A stretch of 64,000 nt of DNA from an uncultured Acidimicrobiales bacterium (lineage in GTDB: Bacteria > Actinomycetota > Acidimicrobiia > Acidimicrobiales > SHLQ01). This document shows, in pieces, positions 43,190 through 52,803 of the stretch. The notes beneath the pieces were generated by a model. The model saw only the letters and a program-made list of their open reading frames with translations. It was not told where the DNA came from and did not search any database. The stretch covers positions 1-64,000 of the forward strand of contig CALJDK010000036.1 in assembly GCA_938023735.1 (NCBI GenBank), read 5' to 3'. Both the position numbers and the translations under genes were made by a program. Each line of letters begins with the position of its first letter. The first letter of the stretch is position 1.

Positions 43190-43563
43190 GACTCGCCCGC
43201 CAGCTTGAAGGCCCCGAACTCAACGCCTACGACCACATCTCACAGATGCTCACAAATCGAGTGCGCCTCGTGAAGGTACCGTGGCTCCCCAATGGAGCCG
43301 ATGGACTCACCATCGCCAACGTGGTTCTGGTGAAGAAGTTTGTTGACCCCGAGGACTTTCGCGAGCTCATCGCCCACGAACTGGTCCACGTGCGGCAGTG
43401 GAAAGAGTACGGCATTGTCGGGTTCCTCAGCCGCTACGTCATCGGCTACCTCAAAGGGCTCAAGAAGCACCGCAACCACTACCAGGCGTACCTCGACATC
43501 CCTTTTGAGATTGAGGCCCGGGCCGAAGCAAAGAACTGGAGCCAGGCTCGGTCGCAGCTCTAA
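43186..43563 (+). CDS. Small putative zinc-binding protein with HELVHVRQW motif
   Basis: This 125-residue protein contains RELIAHELVHVRQWKEYG, a zincin-like HExxH helix, but no clear third ligand or larger peptidase scaffold apart from a glutamate-containing helix near the end (PFEIEARAEAKNW). Such short HEL-HVRQW proteins resemble DUF4157/SprT-like minimal metal sites. It may be a peptidase or may have lost activity. Coupled translation with the HAD hydrolase suggests a joint role that cannot be specified. Confidence 0.65.
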   Translation: MRLARQLEGPELNAYDHISQMLTNRVRLVKVPWLPNGADGLTIANVVLVKKFVDPEDFRELIAHELVHVRQWKEYGIVGFLSRYVIGYLKGLKKHRNHYQAYLDIPFEIEARAEAKNWSQARSQL

Positions 43564-43700
43564 CGAGCCAATCTGCCAAATCTGGCGCTTCGGGCGATGA
43601 GTCGGTGTCGATGCGACGCGCGTGCATTCCTCACTGACCGGGCGTTAATGGCAAGCTGACCTTGCCGGGAAACCCGGCTGCGAGGCACAGGGGGAAAATG

Positions 43701-46271
43701 ATGAGTGAGCTCGACACCGATGTTGTGGTGGTTGGCGCCGGATTCGCGGGACTGTATTTGCTGCACCGGCTGCGAGGAATGGGCGTCTCGGCAACGGTGC
43801 TCGAAGCGGCCGACGACGTGGGCGGAACCTGGTATTGGAATCGGTATCCGGGCGCCCGGTGCGATATTCGAAGCCTCGACTACTCCTACAGCTTCGACCC
43901 CGAGCTTGAGCAGGAATGGGAGTGGTCCGAGAAGTTCGCCACCCAACCCGAAATCCTGCGATATCTCCAACACGTCGCCGATCGCCACGACCTCCGGAAG
44001 GACATCGAGTTCTCAAACAAGGTGACCTCTGCCGTTTGGGACGAGGAGTCCTCAACTTGGAAGGTCAGCAGGAGCGGCGGCGACCCCATCACCTGCCGGT
44101 GGTTCGTCATGGCAACCGGGTGCCTCTCCGAGCCCAAAGCGGTCGACATTCCGGGCGTCGAAACGTTCACCGGCCCTACCTACTTCAACAGCAGGTGGCC
44201 CCACGAGGGCGTGGATTTCAGCGGCATGAAGGTGGCGGTCATCGGCACCGGTTCGTCAGCCATCCAGTCGATACCGCTCATCGCCGAGCAGGCGAGCCAG
44301 CTCACGGTGTTTCAGCGCACGGCCAACTTCTCGGTGCCCGCCCACAACGGCGCTATCCCGGCCGACGAAGTGGCCGAGGTGCGGGCGCGGTATCCGGAGT
44401 ATCGCGAGGAGGCCCGCTACTCACGTGGTGGCGTAACGCTCCCCCAAAATCTCGAAGGCGCACAGATGGTTTCGGCCGACGAACGCAACGCCCGACTGGA
44501 GCGAGCCTGGGCCAAAGGCGACCTCCAGGGGTTCCTCAACACGTTCCCCGACACGATGCTCGACGAGGACTCCAACCGACTCGTGGCCGAGTTCATCCAC
44601 GACAAGATCCGCGCCGTGGTAGAGGATCCCGAAACCGCCGAGTCGTTGTGCGCGAAGGATCACCCCGTTGGGTCCAAACGTCTGTGCCTCGACACCAACT
44701 ACTTCGCCACGTACAACCTTCCGCACGTGCGCTTAGTCGACCTGAAGAACGACCCCATCACCGAGATCACGCCGTTGGGCATCACCACCGCTTCTGAAGC
44801 TCACGAGTTCGACGCCATCGTGTACGCCACCGGGTTCGACGCAATGACCGGCGCAATCGTGGCTGTCGACATGACCGGCCGAAACGGGCTGCGCCTCGAG
44901 GACAAATGGGCCGATGGACCGGCCACCTACCTGGGTCTCACCGTGCGCGACTTCCCCAACTTCTTCGCCATCACCGGCCCGCAGAGCCCATCGGTTTTGT
45001 CGAACATGGCTGTGTCGATCGAACAGCACGTCGAGTGGGTCAGCGACACCATCGAGACCATGCGCGACCGGGGGTTCACCTCGATGAACCCCACCGAAAC
45101 CGCCGAAGCCGGCTGGCAACAACACTGCCAGGACTGCGCCGACCTCACCATCTTTACCCGCGCCGACTCGTGGTACATGGGAGCAAACGTCCCGGGCAAA
45201 CCTCGCACGGTGCTGCCGTATCTTGGCGGCGTCGACACCTATCGCAAGACCTGCGACAAGGTGGCCGAGAATGACTTCTTTGGCTTTGAGCTGCGGGGTC
45301 CTGACCAGTCCCTTTGCAACGATGGCGTCGTCAACCGTCTCATGCCCGACGTGGCCATGGTGCTCGACATCATGGCGCAGATGGGCCTGCCACCCCTCGA
45401 ATCGATGTCGCCCGAAGAAGCCCGCGGATTCATGACAGCATCCGCCGAGCAAAGTCCACCGGGACCCGACGTCGGCGAGGTGCTCGATGGCACGTACCCC
45501 GGCGCCGATGGTCAGGACATGGCCTACCGCCTGTACCGGCCGGCCACCCCCGGGCCGCACCCAGTGGTTGCGTACTTCCATGGTGGCGGCTGGGTGCTCG
45601 GCGGCGCGGATTCCGACGATGCCCTTTGTCGTGACCTTTGCAACCAGTCCAACAGCATCATCGTCTCGGCCGATTATCGTCACGCCCCCGAGCATCCATT
45701 TCCCGCTGCGGTCGACGACGGGTATGCGGCCGTCACGTGGATATCGGACAACGCGGAATCCTTGGGCGGACTGGCCGGATCGATCGTCGTTGCCGGCTGG
45801 AGCGCCGGTGCCAACGTGGCCACGGTGGCCGCCCAGACCGCTCGGGACAACAACTCCCCCGCCATCGCGGGACAGGTTCTGCTGCACCCCGTCACCGACA
45901 GCGACATGTCGCGGGCCTCCTATGTCGAGAACGCTGAAGGGTACGTGCTTACTACCGCGCTGATGACCTGGTTCTGGGACCACTACTGTGATGCCGCCGA
46001 CCGTACCGACCCTCGAGCCGCGCCGATCCGTGGTGACCTGGCTGGGCTTCCCCCAACGCTAGTGGTGACGGCCGAATTCGATCCGCTGCGCGACGAAGGC
46101 GCGGCCTACGTCGAAGCGCTTCAGGCCGCAGGTGTCGATGCCCGCGGACTGCCGCTTCGCGGCCAAACCCATACCTCCATCGGTGGCGTCGGACTGTTCA
46201 TCTCCCCCCGATCGGCCCGAGCCGAAGTCGCCGAAACATTGGCGTCGTTCGCTTCGGCAACCGTGGGATAA
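43701..46271 (+). CDS. Baeyer-Villiger monooxygenase fused to an alpha/beta-hydrolase
   Basis: The 856-residue fusion starts at [10 protein letters not shown], after AGGGGG. Residues 1 to about 530 form a class B flavoprotein monooxygenase: FAD site GAGFAG (11-16), [15 protein letters not shown] (about 41-55) and the NADPH site GTGSSAIQS (about 181). The fingerprint near 156, [12 protein letters not shown], has Phe where FxGxxxHxxxW has His. After a linker, residues about 590-856 are an HSL-type esterase with oxyanion motif HGGGW (about 627), GWSAG nucleophile (about 701), Asp in EFDPLRDEG and His in GQTHTS. It could turn a ketone into an ester and then hydrolyse it in one polypeptide. The substrate is unknown. 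The frame is continuous across the junction, so this is not an assembly error that I can detect. Confidence 0.9.
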   Translation: MSELDTDVVVVGAGFAGLYLLHRLRGMGVSATVLEAADDVGGTWYWNRYPGARCDIRSLDYSYSFDPELEQEWEWSEKFATQPEILRYLQHVADRHDLRKDIEFSNKVTSAVWDEESSTWKVSRSGGDPITCRWFVMATGCLSEPKAVDIPGVETFTGPTYFNSRWPHEGVDFSGMKVAVIGTGSSAIQSIPLIAEQASQLTVFQRTANFSVPAHNGAIPADEVAEVRARYPEYREEARYSRGGVTLPQNLEGAQMVSADERNARLERAWAKGDLQGFLNTFPDTMLDEDSNRLVAEFIHDKIRAVVEDPETAESLCAKDHPVGSKRLCLDTNYFATYNLPHVRLVDLKNDPITEITPLGITTASEAHEFDAIVYATGFDAMTGAIVAVDMTGRNGLRLEDKWADGPATYLGLTVRDFPNFFAITGPQSPSVLSNMAVSIEQHVEWVSDTIETMRDRGFTSMNPTETAEAGWQQHCQDCADLTIFTRADSWYMGANVPGKPRTVLPYLGGVDTYRKTCDKVAENDFFGFELRGPDQSLCNDGVVNRLMPDVAMVLDIMAQMGLPPLESMSPEEARGFMTASAEQSPPGPDVGEVLDGTYPGADGQDMAYRLYRPATPGPHPVVAYFHGGGWVLGGADSDDALCRDLCNQSNSIIVSADYRHAPEHPFPAAVDDGYAAVTWISDNAESLGGLAGSIVVAGWSAGANVATVAAQTARDNNSPAIAGQVLLHPVTDSDMSRASYVENAEGYVLTTALMTWFWDHYCDAADRTDPRAAPIRGDLAGLPPTLVVTAEFDPLRDEGAAYVEALQAAGVDARGLPLRGQTHTSIGGVGLFISPRSARAEVAETLASFASATVG

Positions 46272-46342
46272 ACATCTCGACATCACCGCGAGTAACACTC
46301 CGTAGGCCGAACGACTTAGTCGGAAGCATCCGCCGCCGATAG

Positions 46343-47251
46343 GTGGAGGTGGAAAAGGCCGATCGTGAAAACACCGATTCTGAGGGCTCGGCCGATACCG
46401 AGGCTCCTACCTCGCGCTCAGAACCGGGCCTGGTCAATCGAGCTTTCACGGCAACCACACTGATCGTGGGTTTCGGCATCATCGTGATCATGTTGTTCGC
46501 GACGTTCGCTCCCGGACCACGACCGTTTCTTCGCGGCCGGGTTGAGGTGCTTGGTTCGACCGAATCCACGGTCGCGCCCGTCTCCGCCAGTTCTTCGGCT
46601 TCCGAGACCAGTGCGCCGAGTAGTTCCCTCCCCGACGAGTCGACGATCGACCCCAACGACGACTGGAGTGGCGCAGTCTTCGGCGTCAGAGATACCACTT
46701 TCGGCGACGAACCGGTTCTCGACGCGCTTCACACTCGATGCAGCGATGAAGATCACCTCGCCTGCGACGACCTGGTTGCGCTGACCAGTGAGACCCGATC
46801 GCCCTATGAGCTATGGGGTCTCACCTGTGGAGACCGCTCAGATCTCATCACCGGCACCTGCGTGGAGCGCTTCGGAGACCAAGCCGACACCCCGAGCGTC
46901 GACCTGTCTATCGGCGATTGCCTTGCTTTGCCTCGTTCCGCAGACGGCACCACTCGAATACTCGACTGTCAACAACCACACGATGCGCAACTCTTCGCCC
47001 ACTTCGCGAGCAACGACCCGCTGCAAGCACTCGACGGCTCGTTCTATGTGGGCCCCGAGGTCCTGGAGTCGATGAATGCCGTCTGCACCGCCGCCGCCAC
47101 TCGTTTGCTATCGGACGACTCCTGGGCGTTTCCAACCGATCTTCGGGCCGGAGTAATCGCTCCTACCGCTGCTTCGGCTGATCGGCTGTTTGGGTGTTTC
47201 CTCTGGGCACCCGGCTGGCCGCTTGAAGAATCGCTTTTTGCTAGAGGCTGA
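46343..47251 (+). CDS. Membrane protein with septum-formation-type domain
   Basis: The GTG-initiated 302-residue protein has an acidic cytoplasmic N-terminus, one membrane helix (about 33-55: AFTATTLIVGFGIIVIMLFATF), a Ser/Thr linker, and an external domain with SIGDCLALPRSADG... ILDCQQPHDAQLFAHF. That segment is typical of the actinobacterial Septum_form family (paired cysteines and a PHD-Q motif). Six or more cysteines suggest disulphides. A role in the cell envelope or division is inferred from family only. It lies 28 nt before ppx. Confidence 0.72.
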   Translation: MEVEKADRENTDSEGSADTEAPTSRSEPGLVNRAFTATTLIVGFGIIVIMLFATFAPGPRPFLRGRVEVLGSTESTVAPVSASSSASETSAPSSSLPDESTIDPNDDWSGAVFGVRDTTFGDEPVLDALHTRCSDEDHLACDDLVALTSETRSPYELWGLTCGDRSDLITGTCVERFGDQADTPSVDLSIGDCLALPRSADGTTRILDCQQPHDAQLFAHFASNDPLQALDGSFYVGPEVLESMNAVCTAAATRLLSDDSWAFPTDLRAGVIAPTAASADRLFGCFLWAPGWPLEESLFARG

Positions 47252-47279
47252 TTCGATAGTCACGTCGTTCTGACAGGCT

Positions 47280-48875
47280 ATGGACCGGACCAAGCCGATA
47301 CCGTTGATGTCCTTGGCTCTCACTGAATCCCCAACCGAAGTCCACGCGGCAATCGACCTCGGCACGAACTCGTTTCACCTGCTTGTGGCCGAGGTGAACG
47401 CCGAGGGGCGCCTCGAAATTCTCACCCGCGAGAAGGAGCCGGTTCGCTTGGGTTCAGGGTCGGGCGACATGTCCGAACTGCACCCCGACGCCATCGACCG
47501 CGGCATTGAATGTCTCAAACGCTTCAAGAAGATTGCCGACACCTTCGATGCCGACATCACGGCGGTCGCCACCAGCGCCACCCGCGAAGCGGCCAACCGA
47601 AGCGTGTTCGTCAAACGGGCCCGCAAGGAAGCGAAAATTGACGTGTCGGTGATCTCGGGCGTCGAAGAGGCCCGACTCATCCACCTCGGGGTCCTTCAGG
47701 CGGTCCCGGTGTTCAAAGACCAGGTGCTGGTCATCGACATCGGCGGCGGAAGCACCGAATCGATCATTGGCAAACGAGGCAAGGTCATCGACGCCCGCTC
47801 GCAGAAGCTGGGACACATCCGGTTAACCGATCGGTTCTTTGCTGGCGGACGGATCCGCAAAGGTTCGGTCGAAGAATGCCGGACCTACATCCGCAGCTTT
47901 CTGGCGCCGGTCGCCCGCGACCTCTCGAAGATCGGCTTCGACACTGCGGTTGGTAGCTCGGGCACGATCGGTGCGATTGCCAAAATTATTGAACATCGCA
48001 AGGGCCGCGAGCCGAACCGGTGGGTCAACAACGTCACATTCAGCCGGAAGGATCTGGCCCAAACCGTTGACGCCCTGATCAGCGCAAAGACCGTCAAACA
48101 ACGACTGCTGATTGCAGGGCTCGACGAAGGGCGCGCCGACGTCATCGTTGGCGGCGCGCTGCTTCTCGAAGGGCTCTTCGAATCGCTGGGCATCAAAGAG
48201 ATGACGGTGTCGTCCTATGCCCTCCGAGAAGGCGTGCTTCTCGACCAAGTACGACGAGGCGACGACGAGGCCTTTCACCACCTGTCCGATCTACGTCGCG
48301 AGCGGGTGCTTCGTCTTGCCGATGCCTTTCACGAAGACCTCGATCACGTACTTCATGCCACCGACCTTTCGCTCGAGATCTTCGATGCCACCGTCGATCT
48401 TCATCAGCTAGGCATGGCCGAGCGCGACCTTCTTGAGGCCGCTGGAATGCTGCACAACGTCGGCCTCTTCGTCAGTCACGCCGCCCATCACAAGCACTCG
48501 TACTACGTGATCCGCAACAGCGATCAGCTGGTTGGTTTCACCGAACACGAGATCGAACTCATCGCACAGATTGCCCGGTATCACCGGAAGAGCTTTCCCA
48601 AACCGAAGCACTCGGAATACATGGACCTTCGGCCTAGCGAACGCAAGACGGTGTCGATTCTTGCCGGAATGCTCCGCATTGGCATCGCTCTCGATCGGAC
48701 TCGTTCGGCAGCGGTGGCTGACGTCGAGGCCCACATCGCGCCCCGCACCAAGAAGGTCACCATTACGCCCACGATTCGCAAGAAGGCCGATGCGTCGCTC
48801 GAGCTCTACACCGCTCGGGAACGGTGCGGTCTGCTGGCCGAGGCGCTGGGTAAGCCGGTCGAGGTGGTTGCCTAA
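47280..48875 (+). CDS. ppx: Exopolyphosphatase/pppGpp phosphatase (Ppx/GppA)
   Basis: The 531-residue protein has the ASKHA nucleotide-binding fold of Ppx/GppA: AAIDLGTNSFHLLVAEV (phosphate-1 loop), ATSATREAANR, VIDIGGGSTESIIG (phosphate-2), AVGSSGTIGAIAKI. It also has a C-terminal HD-like helical domain (about 320-500, including AGMLHNVGLFVSHAAHHKHSYYVI). The long form, with the second domain, is more like bifunctional Ppx/GppA than the short mycobacterial exopolyphosphatases. It removes phosphate from polyphosphate or pppGpp and so links to the stringent response. Its TAA overlaps the RND transporter's ATG by one base (TAATG), indicating co-translation. Confidence 0.9.
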   Translation: MDRTKPIPLMSLALTESPTEVHAAIDLGTNSFHLLVAEVNAEGRLEILTREKEPVRLGSGSGDMSELHPDAIDRGIECLKRFKKIADTFDADITAVATSATREAANRSVFVKRARKEAKIDVSVISGVEEARLIHLGVLQAVPVFKDQVLVIDIGGGSTESIIGKRGKVIDARSQKLGHIRLTDRFFAGGRIRKGSVEECRTYIRSFLAPVARDLSKIGFDTAVGSSGTIGAIAKIIEHRKGREPNRWVNNVTFSRKDLAQTVDALISAKTVKQRLLIAGLDEGRADVIVGGALLLEGLFESLGIKEMTVSSYALREGVLLDQVRRGDDEAFHHLSDLRRERVLRLADAFHEDLDHVLHATDLSLEIFDATVDLHQLGMAERDLLEAAGMLHNVGLFVSHAAHHKHSYYVIRNSDQLVGFTEHEIELIAQIARYHRKSFPKPKHSEYMDLRPSERKTVSILAGMLRIGIALDRTRSAAVADVEAHIAPRTKKVTITPTIRKKADASLELYTARERCGLLAEALGKPVEVVA

Positions 48876-51514
48876 TGCTGAGCAACTTTGTTCTGTTCTT
48901 TGCCAAACGGCCAAAGGTGACGATCACGTCCTGGGCTGCGCTGGTGGTTGTCGGCGCGCTCATGTTTGCGTTCGTTTTGCCGCGCAACGGCTTTCCCGCA
49001 GTCGATGTTCCGATCGCTATCGCGCAGGGAAGTTATCTGGTCGATGACAAAGACGCGGTCGACGCCGACATTCTTCAACCGATGACCGCGGCGGTGGAAG
49101 ATCTCGAAGACGTCAAGGGCATCAATACCTTTGCGTCCGACAACGGCTTCACGTTCGTCGCCGACCTTGACACCTCGCGTACTTCGGCCGAAGGAGCTGC
49201 TCTGCTTCTCGACCGGTTTGCCGATATCGGACTCCCGCCCGAGGCCGAGTTCTCGGTGCTCGAAGTCGACGCTGGTCTGTTGTTCAACGAATTCGAGCTG
49301 CTCGCGGCAGTGCAGGGCCCAAGCGGAACGTCGCCCGAAGAGTTGGAGGCGATAGCCGAACCGGTCGTGGCGCTGCTCGAGGCGCATCCCGATGTCGAAC
49401 GGGCCGAGGTTCTCGAACTCCTGACGTCGGGCACCGATCCCGGCACCGGCGAACCCGTCACCCGGCAGGTGAACTTCAACGAGCTCTCGCTTGGAGGTGG
49501 CGATCCGCTTCCGGCCGTGTCGATTGGCGTTGCCGCCGCAGATGGGGTCGACGCAATCGGCATCGACGCAGCAGCCACCGAGGCGCTCAAGCGCGCCGAG
49601 GTTCCCGAGGGCTTCACCGCAGTGGTGTCGTTCAATCAGGCAACGCAGATCCGTGAACAAATCTCGTCGCTGCAGCGCAACGTTCTCACCGGCATTCTGG
49701 CCGTCGCAGTGGTGAGCTTCCTGCTTATCTCTTGGCGGTCGTCGCTCATCACGTCATTGTTCATTCTCACGGTGATGGCGGTTGCGATGATCGTGCTGTG
49801 GGTCGTGGGGATCTCGCTCAACACCGTCTCTCTGTTCGGGTTGATTCTTGCCTTAGGTCTCTTTGTCGACGACGCGATCGTTATCGCCGAAGCGATCGAC
49901 GCGTTTCGCGACGAAGGCGGCTCGCCGACCGACGTCATCCGGCGAGCCATCAAACGAGTAGGCGCTGCCAGCGTTTCCGGCACGCTCACGACGGTTCTGG
50001 TGTTTGCACCAATGCTCTTTGTCTCGGGCATTCTTGGCGAATTCATCCGCGAACTACCGATCACGGTCATCATCGGCTTGTTGTTGTCACTGCTGCTTTC
50101 GTTGGTGTTCATTCCAACGGCGACTCGCGTTGTGGTCCTCAACAGCGACCCGAAACCCGGACTCTTCAGCGGTGTCGAAGCCCGACTTGCCCGAGCCGTG
50201 GCGTCCTTGCCTGGGCAACTTCGTTCAAGCCCAATCCGGGGCCGCATCATCGCGATTTCGATGTTTCTGCTGAGCCTGGCCCTCACCTTCGCCGGTATTC
50301 AGATTGCCGGGCAGGTTGGTTTCGATATTTTCCCGGCACAGTCCGACTCCAACGAAATTGGCATCGACTACGAGTTCGAACCTGGCACCTCCATCGAAGG
50401 CGCTTCGGCGAAGGTCAACGAGATCAACCAACTCATCGAGTCCGAGTTCGGCGACCTCATCGAACGAAACTACGTGTACTTCGGAACCGAGCGGAGTGCC
50501 GGAGGCCAGATCACACTCATCGACCTGGGTTCGCGAGATCTCACCTCGCCGCAGATCGTCGACCTCATCGAACCGGTTGTCGATCAGGTCGATGGCGTGC
50601 GGGTGGCGGTCGGAATTCTGTCGAATGGCCCTCCCGAATCCGAGTTTCCCTTCAGCGTTCAGCTCTTCGGCGAGGATCTGGCCACCGTGTCGGCTCTTGC
50701 GGGCGAGATCCAAACGGCGCTCGAAGCCAACGAGTTCGAGCGTGGCAACGGCAGCACCTTTGAAGTTATTGAAACCCGCGTTGATCTTGCCGACATCGTT
50801 GCTCGCACCGACGGCCGCAGGGTCATTGAGGTTCTTGCTCGCTATGAAGACGAGGACACCACCACCCTCCTCGACGTGACCGAGAGCTTCCTGCAAGAGC
50901 GGTTCGACGAAGATGCGCTAGCCGAGCGTGGTCTACCTGCCGACACGTTGGGCTTCGATTTTGGCCAAGAAAGCGAAAACGAGGAGTCTTTCGGGTCGAC
51001 CATCTCGGCGTTTATTACGGCTCTGGCAATGATGTTCGTGTTGCTGATGGTCCAGTTCCGGTCCCTGCTTCAGCCACTGCTCGTGTTCCTAGCGATTCCG
51101 TTTGGATTCTTTGGCGTCTTCGGCGGGCTCTGGCTTACCGGCAACCCGGTGAGCTTCTTCGTGATGCTTGGGCTGATCGGCCTCATCGGTATCGCAGTGA
51201 ACAACACGATTCTGCTCACCGATTTCGCCAATCAGGAACGCCGCGCTGGCGCCGACCGCGTCAGCGCGATCGAGACGGCGATCCGTCGTCGGTTCCGTCC
51301 CCTCATTGCGACATCGCTCACCACGGTTGCGGGCCTTTTGCCGCTGGCGCTCACCGACCCGTTCTGGGAGCCGCTGGCATTCACCATCATCTTCGGTCTC
51401 CTCAGCAGCACCCTGCTCGTGATCCTGAGTTTCCCCTACTACTACGTCTTCATAGAGTGGATCAGAGACTCCTTGAAGGCCCTAAGAAAGAGGCTCCGAG
51501 GCGCTCCAGCCTAA
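48875..51514 (+). CDS. RND-family transporter (HAE1/AcrB-like)
   Basis: The 879-residue protein has two copies of the RND pattern: an N-terminal helix, a large extracytoplasmic loop and a helix bundle with proton-relay aspartates in FGLILALGLFVDDAIVIAEA (about 325-345). A second bundle near the C-terminus has MLGLIGLIGIAVNNTILLTDFAN. It is shorter than classical AcrB (about 1040) because the periplasmic loops are reduced, and no membrane-fusion or outer-membrane partner is adjacent, as expected for an organism without a conventional outer-membrane TolC system. It is coupled to ppx. The substrate is unknown: drug, lipid or metal. Confidence 0.85.
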   Translation: MLSNFVLFFAKRPKVTITSWAALVVVGALMFAFVLPRNGFPAVDVPIAIAQGSYLVDDKDAVDADILQPMTAAVEDLEDVKGINTFASDNGFTFVADLDTSRTSAEGAALLLDRFADIGLPPEAEFSVLEVDAGLLFNEFELLAAVQGPSGTSPEELEAIAEPVVALLEAHPDVERAEVLELLTSGTDPGTGEPVTRQVNFNELSLGGGDPLPAVSIGVAAADGVDAIGIDAAATEALKRAEVPEGFTAVVSFNQATQIREQISSLQRNVLTGILAVAVVSFLLISWRSSLITSLFILTVMAVAMIVLWVVGISLNTVSLFGLILALGLFVDDAIVIAEAIDAFRDEGGSPTDVIRRAIKRVGAASVSGTLTTVLVFAPMLFVSGILGEFIRELPITVIIGLLLSLLLSLVFIPTATRVVVLNSDPKPGLFSGVEARLARAVASLPGQLRSSPIRGRIIAISMFLLSLALTFAGIQIAGQVGFDIFPAQSDSNEIGIDYEFEPGTSIEGASAKVNEINQLIESEFGDLIERNYVYFGTERSAGGQITLIDLGSRDLTSPQIVDLIEPVVDQVDGVRVAVGILSNGPPESEFPFSVQLFGEDLATVSALAGEIQTALEANEFERGNGSTFEVIETRVDLADIVARTDGRRVIEVLARYEDEDTTTLLDVTESFLQERFDEDALAERGLPADTLGFDFGQESENEESFGSTISAFITALAMMFVLLMVQFRSLLQPLLVFLAIPFGFFGVFGGLWLTGNPVSFFVMLGLIGLIGIAVNNTILLTDFANQERRAGADRVSAIETAIRRRFRPLIATSLTTVAGLLPLALTDPFWEPLAFTIIFGLLSSTLLVILSFPYYYVFIEWIRDSLKALRKRLRGAPA

Positions 51515-51570
51515 GCCGCCCAGACAGGCCCACCTTCGCCACAGCCAAACCCGACCGACCGACTAAGACC

Positions 51571-51705
51571 GACGGTGCCTGTCGACGGTGCCTGGAACCT
51601 TCGGAGCAAATAGTTCCTGGCACCTAGAGCGCTAATGGTTCCTGGCACCTTTTGGGGTGTCTGGTACCTGGCACCTTTTGGGGTGTTTGGTGCCAGGTAC
51701 AAAAG
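51571..51705 (-). repeat. GGTGCCAGGTACC-type repeat cluster, copy 2 (inverted relative to copy 1)
   Basis: Read on the complement it contains CTTTTGTACCTGGCACCAAA, then ACCCC and AAAGGTGCCAGGTACC, matching cluster 1 at 36.69 kb base for base over about 45 nt with a few differences, and further degenerate copies (GGTGCCAGGAAC) follow. It lies in the convergent gap between the RND gene and hbd. The remaining non-coding sequence (51515-51570 and 51706-51834) shows nothing else I can assign. Confidence 0.85.
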
Positions 51706-51834
51706 TCCAAATGAGCAAATGCCACGACCGAAGGACTGGAGTCGTGCCGGAGCGCCAGCGGAGGCCGATAGAGAAACCGGAGCCTGATAGCGAAACGCAG
51801 AGAGAGCGAACTTGTGAGCGAACGACCAAAGCTC

Positions 51835-52689
51835 CTAGTAGTCGTAGAAGCCTTTGCCGGTCTTTCGGCCGAGGAGGCCGCCCTCTACCATGCGACTGAG
51901 GAGCGGTGGTGGGGCGTAGAGCTGCTCTTTGTATTCGTCGAACATGGCCACGGCGACGTGATGAATGGTGTCGAGGCCGATCATGTCGCTCAGGGTGAGC
52001 GGGCCCATCGGGTGACCACAGCCGAGCTTCATGCCGTTGTCGATGTCTTCGACCGTTGCGTGGCCGTCGCCGAGCATGCGGATTGCGGCGACGAGGTACG
52101 GCACCAGCAGGAAGTTGACGATGAATCCCGAACGGTCGGGAGCCATTACCGGCTCTTTGTCGAGACGGTCGGCGGCGAAGGTTCGCACCCGGTCGACAAC
52201 ATCGTCGCTTGTGAGGATCGACGGAATGACCTCCACCAGCTTCATAACCGGAGCGGGGTTGAAGAAATGCAGACCCACCACGTTCTCTGGCCGCTTCGTG
52301 CTCACGGCGATCGATGCGATCGGAATCGACGACGTGTTCGAGGCGAAGATGGCCTCGGGCTTGGTGCAGACCTCGTCAAGCGCCTGGAAGATCTCGTGCT
52401 TGACCTGCGGTGACTCGACAACGGCCTCGACGACCAGGTCACAGTCGGCGAGGTCGGCGAGGTCGGTGGTGTAGCTCAGGTTGGCAATGGCCGCATCGTG
52501 GGCGTCCTGTTCGATCTTGCCGCGGTCGAGTGCCTTCCCGAAGGAACCGGAGAGACGCTTCTCGGCTCCTTCGACGGCTTCGGCGTTGATCTCGCGAATG
52601 ATGACCTTACATCCGGCCTTTGCGGCGAGTTCGGCGATTCCGGCGCCCATCTGGCCGCCGCCTACCAATCCGACTGTGTCGATCGACAT
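51835..52689 (-). CDS. 3-hydroxybutyryl-CoA dehydrogenase
   Basis: This 284-residue NAD(P)-dependent enzyme interconverts acetoacetyl-CoA and 3-hydroxybutyryl-CoA. The Rossmann motif GLVGGGQMGAGIAE lies at the N-terminus, catalytic segments SNTSSIPI and GLHFFNPAPVMKLVE in the middle, and a helical C-terminal domain includes GCGHPMGPLTLSDMIGLD. It is the short PaaH/FadB2 type, not the fused FadB. AGGAG precedes the ATG of MSIDTVGLVGG; the track start is 13 codons too early. No other beta-oxidation gene is nearby. Confidence 0.92.
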   Translation of the reverse strand: MSIDTVGLVGGGQMGAGIAELAAKAGCKVIIREINAEAVEGAEKRLSGSFGKALDRGKIEQDAHDAAIANLSYTTDLADLADCDLVVEAVVESPQVKHEIFQALDEVCTKPEAIFASNTSSIPIASIAVSTKRPENVVGLHFFNPAPVMKLVEVIPSILTSDDVVDRVRTFAADRLDKEPVMAPDRSGFIVNFLLVPYLVAAIRMLGDGHATVEDIDNGMKLGCGHPMGPLTLSDMIGLDTIHHVAVAMFDEYKEQLYAPPPLLSRMVEGGLLGRKTGKGFYDY

Positions 52690-52803
52690 GTGATTTCTCC
52701 TGTTTGGTTCGTGGCTGAAAATAGCCAACGCCGCCGGGTTCGAAGGAATCCGCAGATTCCAAACTCGATCCCGGCGGCGGTTGGTACGTGTTCGTACGTG
52801 TGG

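Noticed and set aside
51511-51702. 63-residue ORF across the repeat cluster
   Set aside because: It is composed of the repeat sequence itself and overlaps the RND stop; no coding support.
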